Below are positions 36,252-45,808 of a stretch of DNA of 64,000 bases, piece by piece; positions within the stretch are counted from its first letter, which is position 1, and each line of letters opens with the position of its first letter. This DNA comes from KBS-96 sp964247975 (GTDB taxonomy: Bacteria; Acidobacteriota; Terriglobia; Bryobacterales; Bryobacteraceae), in NCBI GenBank assembly GCA_964247975.1, contig CAXTWH010000018.1:1-64000 (forward strand). Direction: 5' to 3'. A model generated the notes under the pieces. The model had not been told where the DNA came from. It worked only from the letters and a program-made list of their open reading frames with translations, and searched no databases. The translations under genes were made by a program, and so were the position numbers.

Positions 36252-37247
36252 TTATGCTGTGGCGGTGAGATTGCCTACCGGCGCAGCCGAATAATTTTCC
36301 ATGAATGAGATTGTGTCGTTTGCAATTGCGGGCAGCAGCGGAGTCATTCCGGCATCCTGCGGACCGAAGCTATAATGGGCGGCGAGGATATGCTCAAAAC
36401 AGATCATGACGTGAGACAAGCCGACGCAATCGCGGCAAAGGTGGTCTTCGTCGCTGCCCAAAGTTTTCGGGCCGCCGGCGAGCGTGTTGTGCATGCCGCC
36501 GATTTTTTCCCAGAACGGACGCTCCATCAGAATAGCGCCGATGCTGAAGCGATGCGGAATGGTGGAATAATGAAAACCCTGGTCAAAAATCTTCTGCGCG
36601 GTGGCATCGAAGGGCAGCGTATGCTCCCAAATCCAGCGGCAGGCGGCAGGATCGTGTTGAATTTTCACATGGTAGGCAGCGGCCATCAGTTCGCCGAATT
36701 CATGCTTGTATTTTTCGCTTAAGCCAAGCCGTTCGAGAAAAGGAAGATAGGAGTAGCCGTTCACATTCAAAAGCGGCGCGCAGAAGCCGACGCGATATCG
36801 ATTTTCCTGTTTCACGCGCTCATAAGAACGCTGCATTTCCTGAAAATAAAATTCAGGCAGAAAGATATCCTCATCGAGTTTATAAATAAGCTTTGCCTGC
36901 GGGTGTACTTTCACAGCCAGATTCTGCGCGAGCGAAACACGGTTCGCTTTTGTGTGCAGATAGGACCATCCGTTTTGGGCGGCTATCTCAGCTAACTCTG
37001 GTTTCGTTGCGCCGGGCGTAACCAGGCAAACATCGAATTGATCACTGATAGCGGGATCAAACGCCAGCGCGCGCTGCAAGCGTGGAATCACAGAGTTCCA
37101 GAGCTTCGGCTTGTAGCCGATCAGCACGATTACGACGTTGGAAGTTCCTTTCTGCCGGTTTGTGAAGCTATATTTCCCGCGGACGTTCCAAGCCCGCCGA
37201 AGCTCGCGAACCCGAAGCACGCGCGAGAATATATCATGAAACTGCAT
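36252..37247 (-). CDS. GT-A-fold glycosyltransferase-like protein
   Basis: A 331-residue cytosolic protein. VVIVLIGYKPKLWNSVIPRLQRAL and FDVCLVTPGATKPELAEIAAQNGWSYLHTKANRVSLAQNLAV form a Rossmann-like nucleotide-binding half. IYKLDEDIFLPEFYF provides an acidic DED cluster that fits a metal/nucleotide-sugar motif. A C-terminal region holds RFSIGAILMERPFWEKIGG and LGSDEDHLC (a second acid cluster, as the catalytic base in GT2 enzymes). The donor and acceptor are unknown. It is 10 bp upstream of the TIM-barrel gene on the same strand, so a shared transcript is likely. Confidence 0.75.
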   Translation of the reverse strand: MQFHDIFSRVLRVRELRRAWNVRGKYSFTNRQKGTSNVVIVLIGYKPKLWNSVIPRLQRALAFDPAISDQFDVCLVTPGATKPELAEIAAQNGWSYLHTKANRVSLAQNLAVKVHPQAKLIYKLDEDIFLPEFYFQEMQRSYERVKQENRYRVGFCAPLLNVNGYSYLPFLERLGLSEKYKHEFGELMAAAYHVKIQHDPAACRWIWEHTLPFDATAQKIFDQGFHYSTIPHRFSIGAILMERPFWEKIGGMHNTLAGGPKTLGSDEDHLCRDCVGLSHVMICFEHILAAHYSFGPQDAGMTPLLPAIANDTISFMENYSAAPVGNLTATA

Positions 37248-37299
37248 TAAAGAAGATTTCTCCTTCCCCTGAGGGATTTATGATTGGCGTTTAAGTTTC

Positions 37300-37315
37300 G
37301 TAACATGAATGTTAC
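37300..37315. promoter_or_regulatory. Palindromic putative operator
   Basis: GTAACAT-GA-ATGTTAC is a perfect 7-bp dyad with a two-base spacer. Flanking TTAAGT (37291-37296) and ACTTAA (37314-37319) extend the symmetry loosely. It lies in the divergent region between the glycosyltransferase-like gene (-) and the GNAT gene (+). No regulator gene is adjacent. Confidence 0.4.
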
Positions 37316-37517
37316 TTAAATGTCAGAACTAACTGGTTTGCACAACGCGAACTCTACAGTTAAATAGATAGGCAGGTACGATGGCCTGTTACAGGGTTCC
37401 AGAATTTACCACGCCGAGGCTACGCAGGCTGAGACGGCAGTATTTCTTCAGTTTACGACAAAGGGCTACTTGAACATAACTGATGTCTTGCTTACACAAA
37501 TCGAACGGAAGAAGTAT

Positions 37518-38336
37518 ATGTATCGAAATTTATCATTTTCCACTGCGAACCTTGCTTTAGCAGCGCGTTTGGAAGCAGCCGAAGCGGCGAATGTAGCAAG
37601 CATGGCGCAGGCCGGTTCCGCGTGGGATCAGATGGCTACTGAACCGTTCGGCGGCGGCATGGCGATTTTCACCGGAGTCGGATCTGCTTCCACTCATGCG
37701 ATAGGAATCGGAATGCGCGGGCAGGTGAGTGAACAGGAACTGGAAGCGATGGAAGAATTCTTCCGTAGCCGGGGCAGTGCCTGTTTAGTGGATTTATGCC
37801 CTATGGCGGACCCGTCCGTAATCAATTTCTTTCAAAGCCGCCCGTACCAGTTGGCAGAGTTCAACAATGTGCTGGTACGGCGCATCACAAGCGATGAACA
37901 ATTTGAGTGCTCATCCGAACTGCGCCGCATTGCTGCCGGTGAAGAGCGATTGTGGGCTACCGTGGTTTGCAAAGGATTTTCTGAACACACGCCGCCCACG
38001 GAGGAAATGATTGCGCTGCTCGAAGCGCCTTGCCGGAATCTGCACTGCTGGCGGGCAGGCGCGCCGGAATCCATTGCAGGAGCGGCTATGGGGGTGCAAG
38101 ACAAGGTAGCTTTATTTTTTGGAGATGCAACGCTACTTGCAGCGCGGCGGAAAGGCTGGCAGTCGGCATTGATACAAGCTCGCCTAATGCAGGCGCAGGA
38201 GCAGGAATGCGATCTGGCGATGGTGACCGTGCTGCCCGGAAGCGGATCGCATCGCAATTACGAACGCGCCGGATTTCAACTGCTTTACATGCGAGTAAAT
38301 TTGATGCGTGAGTTTGAGCACCAAATTAACAAGTAA
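37518..38336 (+). CDS. GNAT-family N-acetyltransferase
   Basis: A 272-residue protein with an N-terminal GNAT-like region (FTGVGSASTHAIGIGMRGQVSEQELEAMEEFFRSRGSACLVDLCPMADPSVINFFQSRPYQ, shown here by its ends FTGVGS and RPYQ) and a C-terminal catalytic repeat: ARRKGWQSALIQARLMQAQEQECD for acetyl-CoA binding, then HRNYERAGFQLLYMRVNL. The double-GNAT layout is common in this class. Substrate unknown. TTG 37470 extends the frame, but ATG 37518 has GGAAGAAG just upstream. The gene overlaps the frame of the following glycosyltransferase only if the latter starts early. Confidence 0.8.
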   Translation: MYRNLSFSTANLALAARLEAAEAANVASMAQAGSAWDQMATEPFGGGMAIFTGVGSASTHAIGIGMRGQVSEQELEAMEEFFRSRGSACLVDLCPMADPSVINFFQSRPYQLAEFNNVLVRRITSDEQFECSSELRRIAAGEERLWATVVCKGFSEHTPPTEEMIALLEAPCRNLHCWRAGAPESIAGAAMGVQDKVALFFGDATLLAARRKGWQSALIQARLMQAQEQECDLAMVTVLPGSGSHRNYERAGFQLLYMRVNLMREFEHQINK

Positions 38337-38445
38337 AGTGATTGGTTTCGAAATGGCGCTTACACTTATTGGAAACGGGCGTTGTTATTCACCGCAGACT
38401 GGAAAAACAAGAACTGCTTTCGGGATAATAGTAACAGGAGATCAC

Positions 38446-39375
38446 TTGCCGAATATTTGTGCTGTTGTTGTTACGTTCAACCGGAAGCAGGTGCTGGCCG
38501 AGGAGCTACGAACCATACTCGCCGGCGAACTACTGCCGGAGAAGATCCTGGTGGTGGATAACGCCAGCACGGACGGCACGATGGAATTTTTGCAGGAGAC
38601 TTTTGGTTCTGCCGTAACGGTGCTGCGCTTGCCGCGCAACGTGGGGGGAGCAGGCGGCTTTAAAGCAGGCATTGCCGCAGCAGTGGCGGAAAAACATGAT
38701 TTCATCTGGGTGATGGATGACGATCATATTCTGGAGCCGCCAGTTCTGCGGCGGTTGTACGAAAGCCTGGAAAAATACCAAGCGGATGTGGCCGGCCCGG
38801 TGCTTTTATCTCCGGCCCGCGACGGATCGTTAGCTTGGGAGATGGGTCCCGGCACGGTGGGCTATCGGGATTACCCGTCGCTTGTGCGGGACTTCGGAAC
38901 GTCGGGAACCATTCCGCAAGTGCCGGCGACTTTCAATGCTGTTTTGTATCGACGCTCCGTGTTTGAAAAAGTGGGATTGCCCGATGAACGGCTTTTTATT
39001 CGCGGCGATGAGATTGATTTCGGGCTTCGGCTTCAACAGCACAACATCAAAGCGTTTGCCGTCACTGATGCGCTGGTGTACCATCCTATTGCGACGAATG
39101 AATACTACTCGGTGATGACGATCGGCAAAGCGCATCTGCTGCATGTTTGTTACACGGGCAATCCTTTGAAAGATTACTGCCTGATGCGGAACCGGGCTTA
39201 TTATTATAAGCGGTACGGTTTGTATAAGAATCTGTTTCTCGACCCGGTGAAGTATTTTCTGTTTTTCTTTGTGAACCGTCGGTTCGATTTCAAGGGCTTC
39301 CGTTTCTGGCTACGAGCTTTCTGCGATGGGTTGTTCCAACGCTTCGGCCATGAGCGCCAGTTTATCCGGGCCTAA
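38446..39375 (+). CDS. GT2-family glycosyltransferase, rhamnosyl/galactofuranosyl type
   Basis: The GT-A core reads ICAVVVTFNRK, ILVVDNASTDGT, LPRNVGGAGGFKAGI, WVMDDDHIL (DxD, metal and UDP/TDP-sugar) and LFIRGDEIDFGLRLQ (catalytic base region), with a C-terminal CYTGNPLKDYCLMRNRAYYYKRY segment. This is the RfbF/GlfT2-like branch that adds rhamnose or galactofuranose. The ORF is open to GTG 38308 inside the GNAT gene, but TTG 38446 has AGGAG five bases upstream and yields 309 residues beginning with the first strand. Confidence 0.87.
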   Translation: MPNICAVVVTFNRKQVLAEELRTILAGELLPEKILVVDNASTDGTMEFLQETFGSAVTVLRLPRNVGGAGGFKAGIAAAVAEKHDFIWVMDDDHILEPPVLRRLYESLEKYQADVAGPVLLSPARDGSLAWEMGPGTVGYRDYPSLVRDFGTSGTIPQVPATFNAVLYRRSVFEKVGLPDERLFIRGDEIDFGLRLQQHNIKAFAVTDALVYHPIATNEYYSVMTIGKAHLLHVCYTGNPLKDYCLMRNRAYYYKRYGLYKNLFLDPVKYFLFFFVNRRFDFKGFRFWLRAFCDGLFQRFGHERQFIRA

Positions 39376-39484
39376 GCGGTTATCATTTTTCCTGATTCAA
39401 ACCAGAAAAAATCTCCATAGTGAAATCAGCGACGGCAGCGCTTTCCGTGTGTAACAATTTTGAAACCCTGCGGGAATCGCGCTT

Positions 39485-40972
39485 ATGTCAAAACTGTTTT
39501 CACTTGTATTAATTTGCGCCAGCTTTCTATCTGCTCAAGAGATTACCTCGGACCCGGTCAGTACTTTGGCAGAAATTTTAGCGGTTAAAGGCACCCTCAC
39601 GCAATCCGAGTTTAATCGCGTGAAAACTGCCCAGTTGTATGAACAGAAGCTTTCCACGCTGGCTGCATTGTTAAAAGCAAAAGGCGTTTTGAGCGATGAG
39701 GAGATGGCAAAGCTTATTCTTCCGGCAGGTTCAACCGTGAATGCGTCAGCGGGTAACACGCAACCAACCTCTCAGCAGATTGCAAAATCGCCGTCTTCCG
39801 CGCAGCAGATGGAAGCGCCGCCCGTGATTACGCAAACCAAAGCGCCGGTTACGCTTTACGGCACGCTATTATTGAACTCCTTCTACAACACTGCATCCGC
39901 TAACATTCAGGATGTTCCATTGTTTGCCAACAAGCAGGGAGCCGACGCTAACGGAGGCGATAAAAATTTCGGCATGACCGCTCGCCAAAGCCGCTTAGGG
40001 CTACGGTATGCCGGTCCTGAGATAGGCGGCGCGAAGGTAAGCGGGACGTTTGAATTTGATTTGTTTGGCGGTAAAACCGCGCTGCCGAACGGTATTGACA
40101 TGGATCTTTTTCGTTTACGTTTGGCGTACGGGAGAGTGGATTGGCAGAACATTTCTCTCGAAGCCGGGCAGGATTGGGTTGTATTCGCGCCGCTGAACCC
40201 GACCAGTTATGCAGAATATGCAATTGCACCCTTATCTGCTTCCGGGAATCTATGGAATCGTTTGCCGCAACTTCGGCTGGAAGGCAAGCACAAGGTGACG
40301 AATTCAAACCGCTTGTTATGGCAGATTGCCGCGCTTGATCCGAACATGGGCGATTATTCCACCACGACGTTCAGCACACAGCGAACGCCGTCGGTTGGAG
40401 AACGCGGGCGGATGCCGTCGCTGGAAAGCCGGGTAGCCTGGACCCACATCGTAGATGACCGCGATTTCACCGTGGGCTTCAGCGGCCATTACGGAAGAGG
40501 CAAAAACGCCGGGGTTTTTAATAACGCAACCATTCAACAGCCGGTTGATTCCTGGGGCGCAGCGCTTGATTATTCGCTGCCGTTTTCGCGCTTTTTCGCC
40601 TTAACTGGAGAAGCTTACGAAGGGCGCGCGCTAGGCATTTACAGCAGCGCGGCCGGCGAAGCGATCGGCGCGGTACGCACTGTGGGCGGCCACGGCGTGG
40701 AAAGCCGCGGCGGTTGGATGCAAGGGCAGTTTAACTTCACAAAACAATGGCAGTTTAACTTGGCCTATGGCATTGACGCGCCGAACGCTTCCGAACTGCC
40801 GGTGGGCAATCGCTCGCGCAACCAGACGTATACAGGGAACGTGCTTTACAAGTGGCGTCCAAATGTGATTTTCGGCTGGGAGTACCGTCGATTGTTAACT
40901 GATTATCGAAATCAGTTGTTTGCTGATGAGCGCGGCGACCATGCGAACATGAGCGTGGCGTACCAGTTTTAG
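39485..40972 (+). CDS. Outer-membrane porin, DcaP-like
   Basis: The 495-residue precursor has a signal peptide (LFSLVLICASFLSAQ). An N-terminal helical part follows (LAEILAVKGTLTQSEFNRVK, KGVLSDEEMAKLIL), resembling the coiled region of trimeric DcaP porins. The barrel begins at VTLYGTLLLNSFYNTA and includes ARQSRLGLRYAGPEIGGAKVSGTFEFDLFGG, RLAYGRVDWQNISLEAGQDWVVFAPL and a C-terminal MSVAYQF ending in Phe, as barrel proteins do. The transported solute is unknown. The next gene starts three bases after its stop. Confidence 0.82.
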   Translation: MSKLFSLVLICASFLSAQEITSDPVSTLAEILAVKGTLTQSEFNRVKTAQLYEQKLSTLAALLKAKGVLSDEEMAKLILPAGSTVNASAGNTQPTSQQIAKSPSSAQQMEAPPVITQTKAPVTLYGTLLLNSFYNTASANIQDVPLFANKQGADANGGDKNFGMTARQSRLGLRYAGPEIGGAKVSGTFEFDLFGGKTALPNGIDMDLFRLRLAYGRVDWQNISLEAGQDWVVFAPLNPTSYAEYAIAPLSASGNLWNRLPQLRLEGKHKVTNSNRLLWQIAALDPNMGDYSTTTFSTQRTPSVGERGRMPSLESRVAWTHIVDDRDFTVGFSGHYGRGKNAGVFNNATIQQPVDSWGAALDYSLPFSRFFALTGEAYEGRALGIYSSAAGEAIGAVRTVGGHGVESRGGWMQGQFNFTKQWQFNLAYGIDAPNASELPVGNRSRNQTYTGNVLYKWRPNVIFGWEYRRLLTDYRNQLFADERGDHANMSVAYQF

Positions 40973-40975
40973 CGG

Positions 40976-41440
40976 ATGCGGATTGGGTTAATTTCCGATA
41001 CTCATGGTTTGTTGAGGCCGCAAGCAGTTGAAGTGCTAGCCGGTTCGGACCTGATTATTCATGCGGGCGACGTAGGCAAGCCGGAAATCCTAGCTGCGCT
41101 GAAACAGATTGCGCCGGTGTTTGCAGTCAGGGGCAATGTGGATAAAGGCTCCTGGGCCGAATCGCTTCCCTTAACGGAAATAGTGGAAGCCGGTTCGGTT
41201 CTGATTTTTGTGCAGCATGATCGGAACGAAATAGAAATTGATCCAGCAGCGGCTGGATTTTCAATCGTGGTTACAGGGCATTCGCATCAGCCGGGAAGCG
41301 AGATGCGAAGAGGCGTGTTGTACATTAATCCAGGCAGTGCCGGGCCACGGCGATTCAAACTGCCGATCACCGTGGCGCAGCTTAATTTAGTCGTCACTCC
41401 TTGGGATGTTCGCTTCCTTACGCTGCTGCCGATTTCGTAA
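40976..41440 (+). CDS. YfcE/MJ0936-type metallophosphoesterase
   Basis: A 154-residue phosphodiesterase with SDTHG (Asp, His), IIHAGDVG, VRGNVDKG (GNxD) and TGHSHQPG, giving the two-metal site of the calcineurin-like family. The usual THG motif is replaced by QHDRN, in which one His remains. The substrate is probably a small phosphodiester. ATG 40976 lies three bases after the porin stop, so the two are likely co-transcribed. Confidence 0.9.
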   Translation: MRIGLISDTHGLLRPQAVEVLAGSDLIIHAGDVGKPEILAALKQIAPVFAVRGNVDKGSWAESLPLTEIVEAGSVLIFVQHDRNEIEIDPAAAGFSIVVTGHSHQPGSEMRRGVLYINPGSAGPRRFKLPITVAQLNLVVTPWDVRFLTLLPIS

Positions 41441-41445
41441 GCAAA

Positions 41446-44220
41446 TTACTTACTTAGCATGTTCTGAATGGTTTCGAGTTCGCGGCCCGCTTCGGCGTAT
41501 TTGCCTTGCGAATTTAAATCACGGTATCGCTGAAAATGGTCCCGCAGTTCGCGCAGCACATCCTGTTGATGGGCGGTGATCGGCACAGTGGATTGTGTTG
41601 CCGAGGACGCGGATTGTGTTTGCGGGCTGCCCGTCGGCATCTGAATCGAAGTGGTCTGCTGTGAAGGCACGTTCTGCCCGATCAGTTGCGAAAGAGCCTG
41701 TTCATAAGTATCCGCGTAAGCCAGATGATCGCCCATTGCCAACGCCACTTTCTTTAACTGCGGCATACGCGCTCCGCTGGCTTGTATATAAATGGGTTCC
41801 ACATAAAGAAAGCTGTTGTCGATGGGCAGCACCAGCACCTGCCCGCGCAGCACTTCCGACCCTTGCTGGTTCCAAAGCGTCAGGTCTTTGGAAATCGTCT
41901 GGTCCTGATTAATAAATGCTTCAATCTGCTTCGGGCCGTAAATGATGTTTTGTTTGCCAAGCTGCTGAAAAACAAGTTCGCCCAAATGCGTGCCATCGCA
42001 GCGCGCGACCATCATGCCGATCAGGTTGTCTTTGTTAGCGGGAGTAAATGGCGTAATCAATAAAAATTCCAGCTTGCTTTCGCCGGGCAGGGTAGCCATC
42101 AAATAAGTGGGCCTGACCGAAGCTGCCTGGTTATCAGTGTTACCGGTGGAAGTGCGGGCGATGTCCCACAGATCGGCGCGATTGTAAAAGGCTTCCGGGT
42201 CGCGCATGTGAAACGCGCGGTAGATTTCGGCCTGCACGGAAAACAAGGTTTCGGGATAGCGCACATGCGCCCGCAAGTCCTGCGGCATCGCGCCGGCTGG
42301 TTCAAACAGTTGCGGAAAAAGCTGCCGGTACGCTTCGGTGAGCGGGTCTGCGGCATCGAACACGTAGAAATGCGTTTCGCCGGAATACGCATCGACCGTG
42401 GCTTTCACGGAGTTGCGCATGTAGTTCAGCGTTCCCGAAACGTCGAGCGTTAACTCCCGTGAATACGGATGCGAAGCGGATGTCATATAGGCATCCACAA
42501 TCCAAACCAGATGGCCGCGACTGTCAAGCACCAGATACGGGTCGCTGTCCCAGGTGAGAAACCCGGCCTGGGTGGAAAGCCGGTCGAGAATGCGCCGGTG
42601 AATCATCATGCGGCTGTCGCTGCGGAGATAATTCGTCAACAGGATGTTCAGGTCGCCGTACTTCAGCGCCGCCGCCAGGCGCACAAAGAAGGAAGAAACC
42701 AGGAACCCGCCGTTTCCCTTGTAACTGGTGTGGCCGGTGTCGCCTACCGCCGGATAATCAAACTCCGGCTGCGAGGTGGACACATATACCGGTTCCTGGT
42801 CTATCTCGCCATAATAAATTTCCGGGCGATTGAATTGCAGCGAAGGTGTGTTAATTTTCGGCGGCGCGTCCTGCACCAGAAACTGCGGTAGGCCATCGGG
42901 CGTGATGGCATTCGCATTGGCCATCACCATTCCGTACCCATGCGTATAAATCAGATGCGGGTTCACCCATCGATTTCGCGCATCGCCCAACTGTTGAACA
43001 TCGAGTTCGCGCGGCGTGAGAAGCACCTGGCGCAGCGAGCCGTTAAGCTGATAACGATCAATGTCGGTGTCAAAGTAAGCATACGGGCGCAGCGGTTGAA
43101 TCTGCGCCACGGTATCGTGAAATGCTTTCCAATCCCATAAGCGCACGTTTTCAAGCAGCGGCTTATGCTTGGCGTAATCAATCGGAATTTCAGTTTTGGC
43201 GTCGAGATTGGTTTCCACTAGACTGCCTTGCAGCCCGTAAGCCGAACGCGTGGCTGCAATGTGATGAGCGATATAAGGCCGCTCCAGCGCCAATTCATTA
43301 GGCCGCACATACACGCTGCCGACCAGGGCGGGAACGAGATAGCGTACCGGCAGAACAACTAATAAAGCTAACGCCAGTTTGCCGCGCCGCAGCAGAACCA
43401 GAATGGCTGCTAAGAAGGCGGAAAAAATCATTAACCATTGCAGCGGCAGAACAACGTGGTCGGCCAGGTAATCCACGCCGAGCAGGAACGCGCCGTGGTC
43501 TTCAAACAGAAGTTCGTAGCGGGCGAAAAAGAATTGAATGCCTAATGCGACCAACAGAATGCTGACGGCGAGCCGGGCAAAGTTGGAATCGAATGCGCCG
43601 CCGAAAGACAGGCCGCGGCCCTCAAAGGTATATCCGCCGCCGCTTGAATACCGCGAAATGGTTTGCCGCAAATCTTCAAAGTGAGCAGCCAGCCAGTAGA
43701 TGAGCAGCGATACCAGGCTGGCAGTCACCAGTACTCGGAGAAGCACCTGATAAAACGGAAGCTCGAAAAGATAGAAGCGCAGCGGACGGTTGAAAATCGG
43801 GTCAACATAGGTGTGGCCTGCGCCGGGAACGCGAAGGCCGCCGAAAAAGCGCACGATATTCCAGGGGTCAATAATCAGGTCGGCTAGAAAAAAAGCCAGC
43901 AGAAACAACCCGAGCAGCGCCAGGCGGGAACCCGTTGTGCTTTCGAATAAAGCTTGCGGCACGCCGCGCCGCGAACCCGCCCGCCAGGCAACACTGAAGC
44001 ACGCAAACAGCAGCAGCCCGGAAATAATCACAGGCAGCGTGCCATACAGTAATTGGTTAAACCAAGTGTCCAGTTGATGAACTTCCTTCCACCACTCGTA
44101 ATCGAGCAGCGTGGAAGCCAGAAACCGACTGCTGAAAAGCAGCACAAACAAAGCAATGATAATTACCAGCGGACCGGGCCGCCAGCGCATTTTCGGAGAA
44201 GCAATCGCCCGACCATTCAT
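41446..44220 (-). CDS. UPF0182-family membrane protein
   Basis: A large polytopic protein. Seven hydrophobic segments fill the first third (from PLVIIIALFVLLFSSRFLA to LALALLVVLPVRYLVPALV), and the remaining two thirds is soluble with HLIYTHGYGMVMANAN, VRLAAALKYGDLNILLTNYL, YLVLDSRGHLVWIVDAYMTSASHPYSR and TPFTPANKDNLIGMMVARCDG. The family is found across bacteria and its function is unknown. The frame is open to 44304, which overlaps the divergent gene; ATG 44220 (924 residues) or 44190 are better candidates, neither with a strong ribosome site. Confidence 0.85.
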   Translation of the reverse strand: MNGRAIASPKMRWRPGPLVIIIALFVLLFSSRFLASTLLDYEWWKEVHQLDTWFNQLLYGTLPVIISGLLLFACFSVAWRAGSRRGVPQALFESTTGSRLALLGLFLLAFFLADLIIDPWNIVRFFGGLRVPGAGHTYVDPIFNRPLRFYLFELPFYQVLLRVLVTASLVSLLIYWLAAHFEDLRQTISRYSSGGGYTFEGRGLSFGGAFDSNFARLAVSILLVALGIQFFFARYELLFEDHGAFLLGVDYLADHVVLPLQWLMIFSAFLAAILVLLRRGKLALALLVVLPVRYLVPALVGSVYVRPNELALERPYIAHHIAATRSAYGLQGSLVETNLDAKTEIPIDYAKHKPLLENVRLWDWKAFHDTVAQIQPLRPYAYFDTDIDRYQLNGSLRQVLLTPRELDVQQLGDARNRWVNPHLIYTHGYGMVMANANAITPDGLPQFLVQDAPPKINTPSLQFNRPEIYYGEIDQEPVYVSTSQPEFDYPAVGDTGHTSYKGNGGFLVSSFFVRLAAALKYGDLNILLTNYLRSDSRMMIHRRILDRLSTQAGFLTWDSDPYLVLDSRGHLVWIVDAYMTSASHPYSRELTLDVSGTLNYMRNSVKATVDAYSGETHFYVFDAADPLTEAYRQLFPQLFEPAGAMPQDLRAHVRYPETLFSVQAEIYRAFHMRDPEAFYNRADLWDIARTSTGNTDNQAASVRPTYLMATLPGESKLEFLLITPFTPANKDNLIGMMVARCDGTHLGELVFQQLGKQNIIYGPKQIEAFINQDQTISKDLTLWNQQGSEVLRGQVLVLPIDNSFLYVEPIYIQASGARMPQLKKVALAMGDHLAYADTYEQALSQLIGQNVPSQQTTSIQMPTGSPQTQSASSATQSTVPITAHQQDVLRELRDHFQRYRDLNSQGKYAEAGRELETIQNMLSK

Positions 44221-44277
44221 AGACAACACAACTGTAGCAACGCTTGTTGAGGCGCCGCCGCAACTCGCTTCAAACTG

Positions 44278-45693
44278 TTGAAACGGGTTATCATAAACAT
44301 TCATCCTCCTGCTTTGCCAGTTGTGATTCTTCCGGCGTTGGCGGTTCTCTGGTGCTGGTTCAGATGGCCGCGCCGCGAGGCGTTTGTTTACGTCTATCTT
44401 CCCACTGTTTTATGTCTTCCCGGTTGGTGCCGTTGGGTGCTGCCGGGCTTGCCTGACCCGACATTTAACGAAGCCGCTATCCTGCCGATTGCTGCTGCCT
44501 TCTTTTTAAAGCCGGGTAGGCATTGGCAATGGTCGGTTCTGGATTTTCAGGTCGGCTTGCTCTTGTTTCTGATGGGCCTTTCTGAAATGCAGAACGCCGG
44601 ATTTGCCGATGCGCAAAACCTGATGTTCGACATGGTGGCTGCTGCGCTGCTGCCCTACCTTCTCGCTAAAGGCATAGTGCAGACTACCGAACTGCGGATC
44701 GCTTTTGCGCGCGTGTTTGTGCTTTGCCTGGTAGTGGTGTTTACCGGCACAATCTACGAAGCACGATTTGCTTTTAATCCGTATCGGGCGATGTTTGCTC
44801 CTTTGTTTCCGGAACAAGGGCGCGGGTGGGTGACGACGTTCCGTTACGGTTTGGCGCGAGTTGCCGGGCCATACGGCCACGCCATTCTGGCGGGAATCGT
44901 TTTTTTAATTGGCTTACAGCTTCACTGGTGGTTAAAAAACAGCGGTTACTGGGAAGAAGCGAAATTTTTCCTGCCGATTCCGATCAGGAAAGCCACAGTT
45001 TTCACTGCGACCACATTGGGCGGCTTGGTTCTCACAATGGTACGTGGACCACAAGTTGGAGCTTTGCTGGCCTGGTTGATGATGCGCTTGGGGCGCGGTC
45101 CGAATCCGCGCCGTCGATTTCTCTTCGGCTTAGGTAGCTTGCTGGTGGTTGGCTTACCAGTGTTCTTCTGGTTCCTGTCGTATGCGTCTGTGGGACGCGC
45201 CGGGGCCGCTTCAGCTTCCCAGGAAACTGCTGCTTACCGCAAAGAGTTGATCGACAAGTACGTGCAGATTGCCTGGAACCATGCGCTGCTCGGATGGGGC
45301 CGGAACAACTGGCCTCGGGTGCCGAACATGCCTTCCATCGACAATTATTATCTGCTGCTGGCCTTGATGCACGGAGTTGTCGCTGCTGCGCTGCTTGTTT
45401 CGATCTTGCTGGCGCTGATGGTTCGTTTATTTCGGAACGGCATTCAGTATGCGCCCCTGCTTGCGCCGGGCTGTTCGTTAAGTTTCGCACTGTGCGGTGT
45501 TTTTGTGGGCGTCACATTCGCTATTGCCACGGTTTACATCGGCGAAAACGTGCTGCCTATTTTCTTCATGATGATCGGTTTTGCCGAAGGTTATCTGCTT
45601 TCAGGAGGCGACTCGTCCCTGCAAATAAAGGCAGAAGTGACTCCGGTGTTGGCTGTCGCCGCACCATTTTCCTTCCGACGCACGATTTCTTAG
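44278..45693 (+). CDS. O-antigen ligase/polymerase-like membrane protein
   Basis: A 471-residue polytopic protein with about ten helices. It shows the Wzy_C/WaaL-type hallmarks: a large periplasmic-like region between late helices (YASVGRAGAASASQETAAYRKELIDKYVQIAWNHALLGWGRNNW) containing HALLGWG and then NYYLLLALMHGVVAAALL. This suggests ligation or polymerisation of a lipid-linked glycan. The start is TTG 44278. It is divergent from UPF0182 across 57 bp, and a hairpin follows it. The lipid or surface glycan is not identified. Confidence 0.78.
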   Translation: MKRVIINIHPPALPVVILPALAVLWCWFRWPRREAFVYVYLPTVLCLPGWCRWVLPGLPDPTFNEAAILPIAAAFFLKPGRHWQWSVLDFQVGLLLFLMGLSEMQNAGFADAQNLMFDMVAAALLPYLLAKGIVQTTELRIAFARVFVLCLVVVFTGTIYEARFAFNPYRAMFAPLFPEQGRGWVTTFRYGLARVAGPYGHAILAGIVFLIGLQLHWWLKNSGYWEEAKFFLPIPIRKATVFTATTLGGLVLTMVRGPQVGALLAWLMMRLGRGPNPRRRFLFGLGSLLVVGLPVFFWFLSYASVGRAGAASASQETAAYRKELIDKYVQIAWNHALLGWGRNNWPRVPNMPSIDNYYLLLALMHGVVAAALLVSILLALMVRLFRNGIQYAPLLAPGCSLSFALCGVFVGVTFAIATVYIGENVLPIFFMMIGFAEGYLLSGGDSSLQIKAEVTPVLAVAAPFSFRRTIS

Positions 45694-45734
45694 TTTTTAT
45701 GAAAACCTATAGAATTGCGATTCTGAAAATGGAA

Positions 45735-45772
45735 ACGCCGTTGAGGGTACGTTCGTCCTCAATTAAAGGCGT
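45735..45772 (+). terminator. Nested hairpin, probable terminator
   Basis: ACGCC (45735-45739) pairs with GGCGT (45768-45772) and, inside, TTGAGG (45741-45746) pairs with CCTCAA (45757-45762). CTTTGT follows, a weak U-tract. It lies between the ligase-like gene and the TonB gene, on the plus strand. Confidence 0.4.
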
Positions 45773-45808
45773 CTTTGTGACAGTTTGGAATGTCGAATAA
45801 GAGAACCA

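Noticed and set aside
44221..44304. Earlier UPF0182 start
   Set aside because: It would overlap the divergent ligase-like gene and adds a segment unlike the family.
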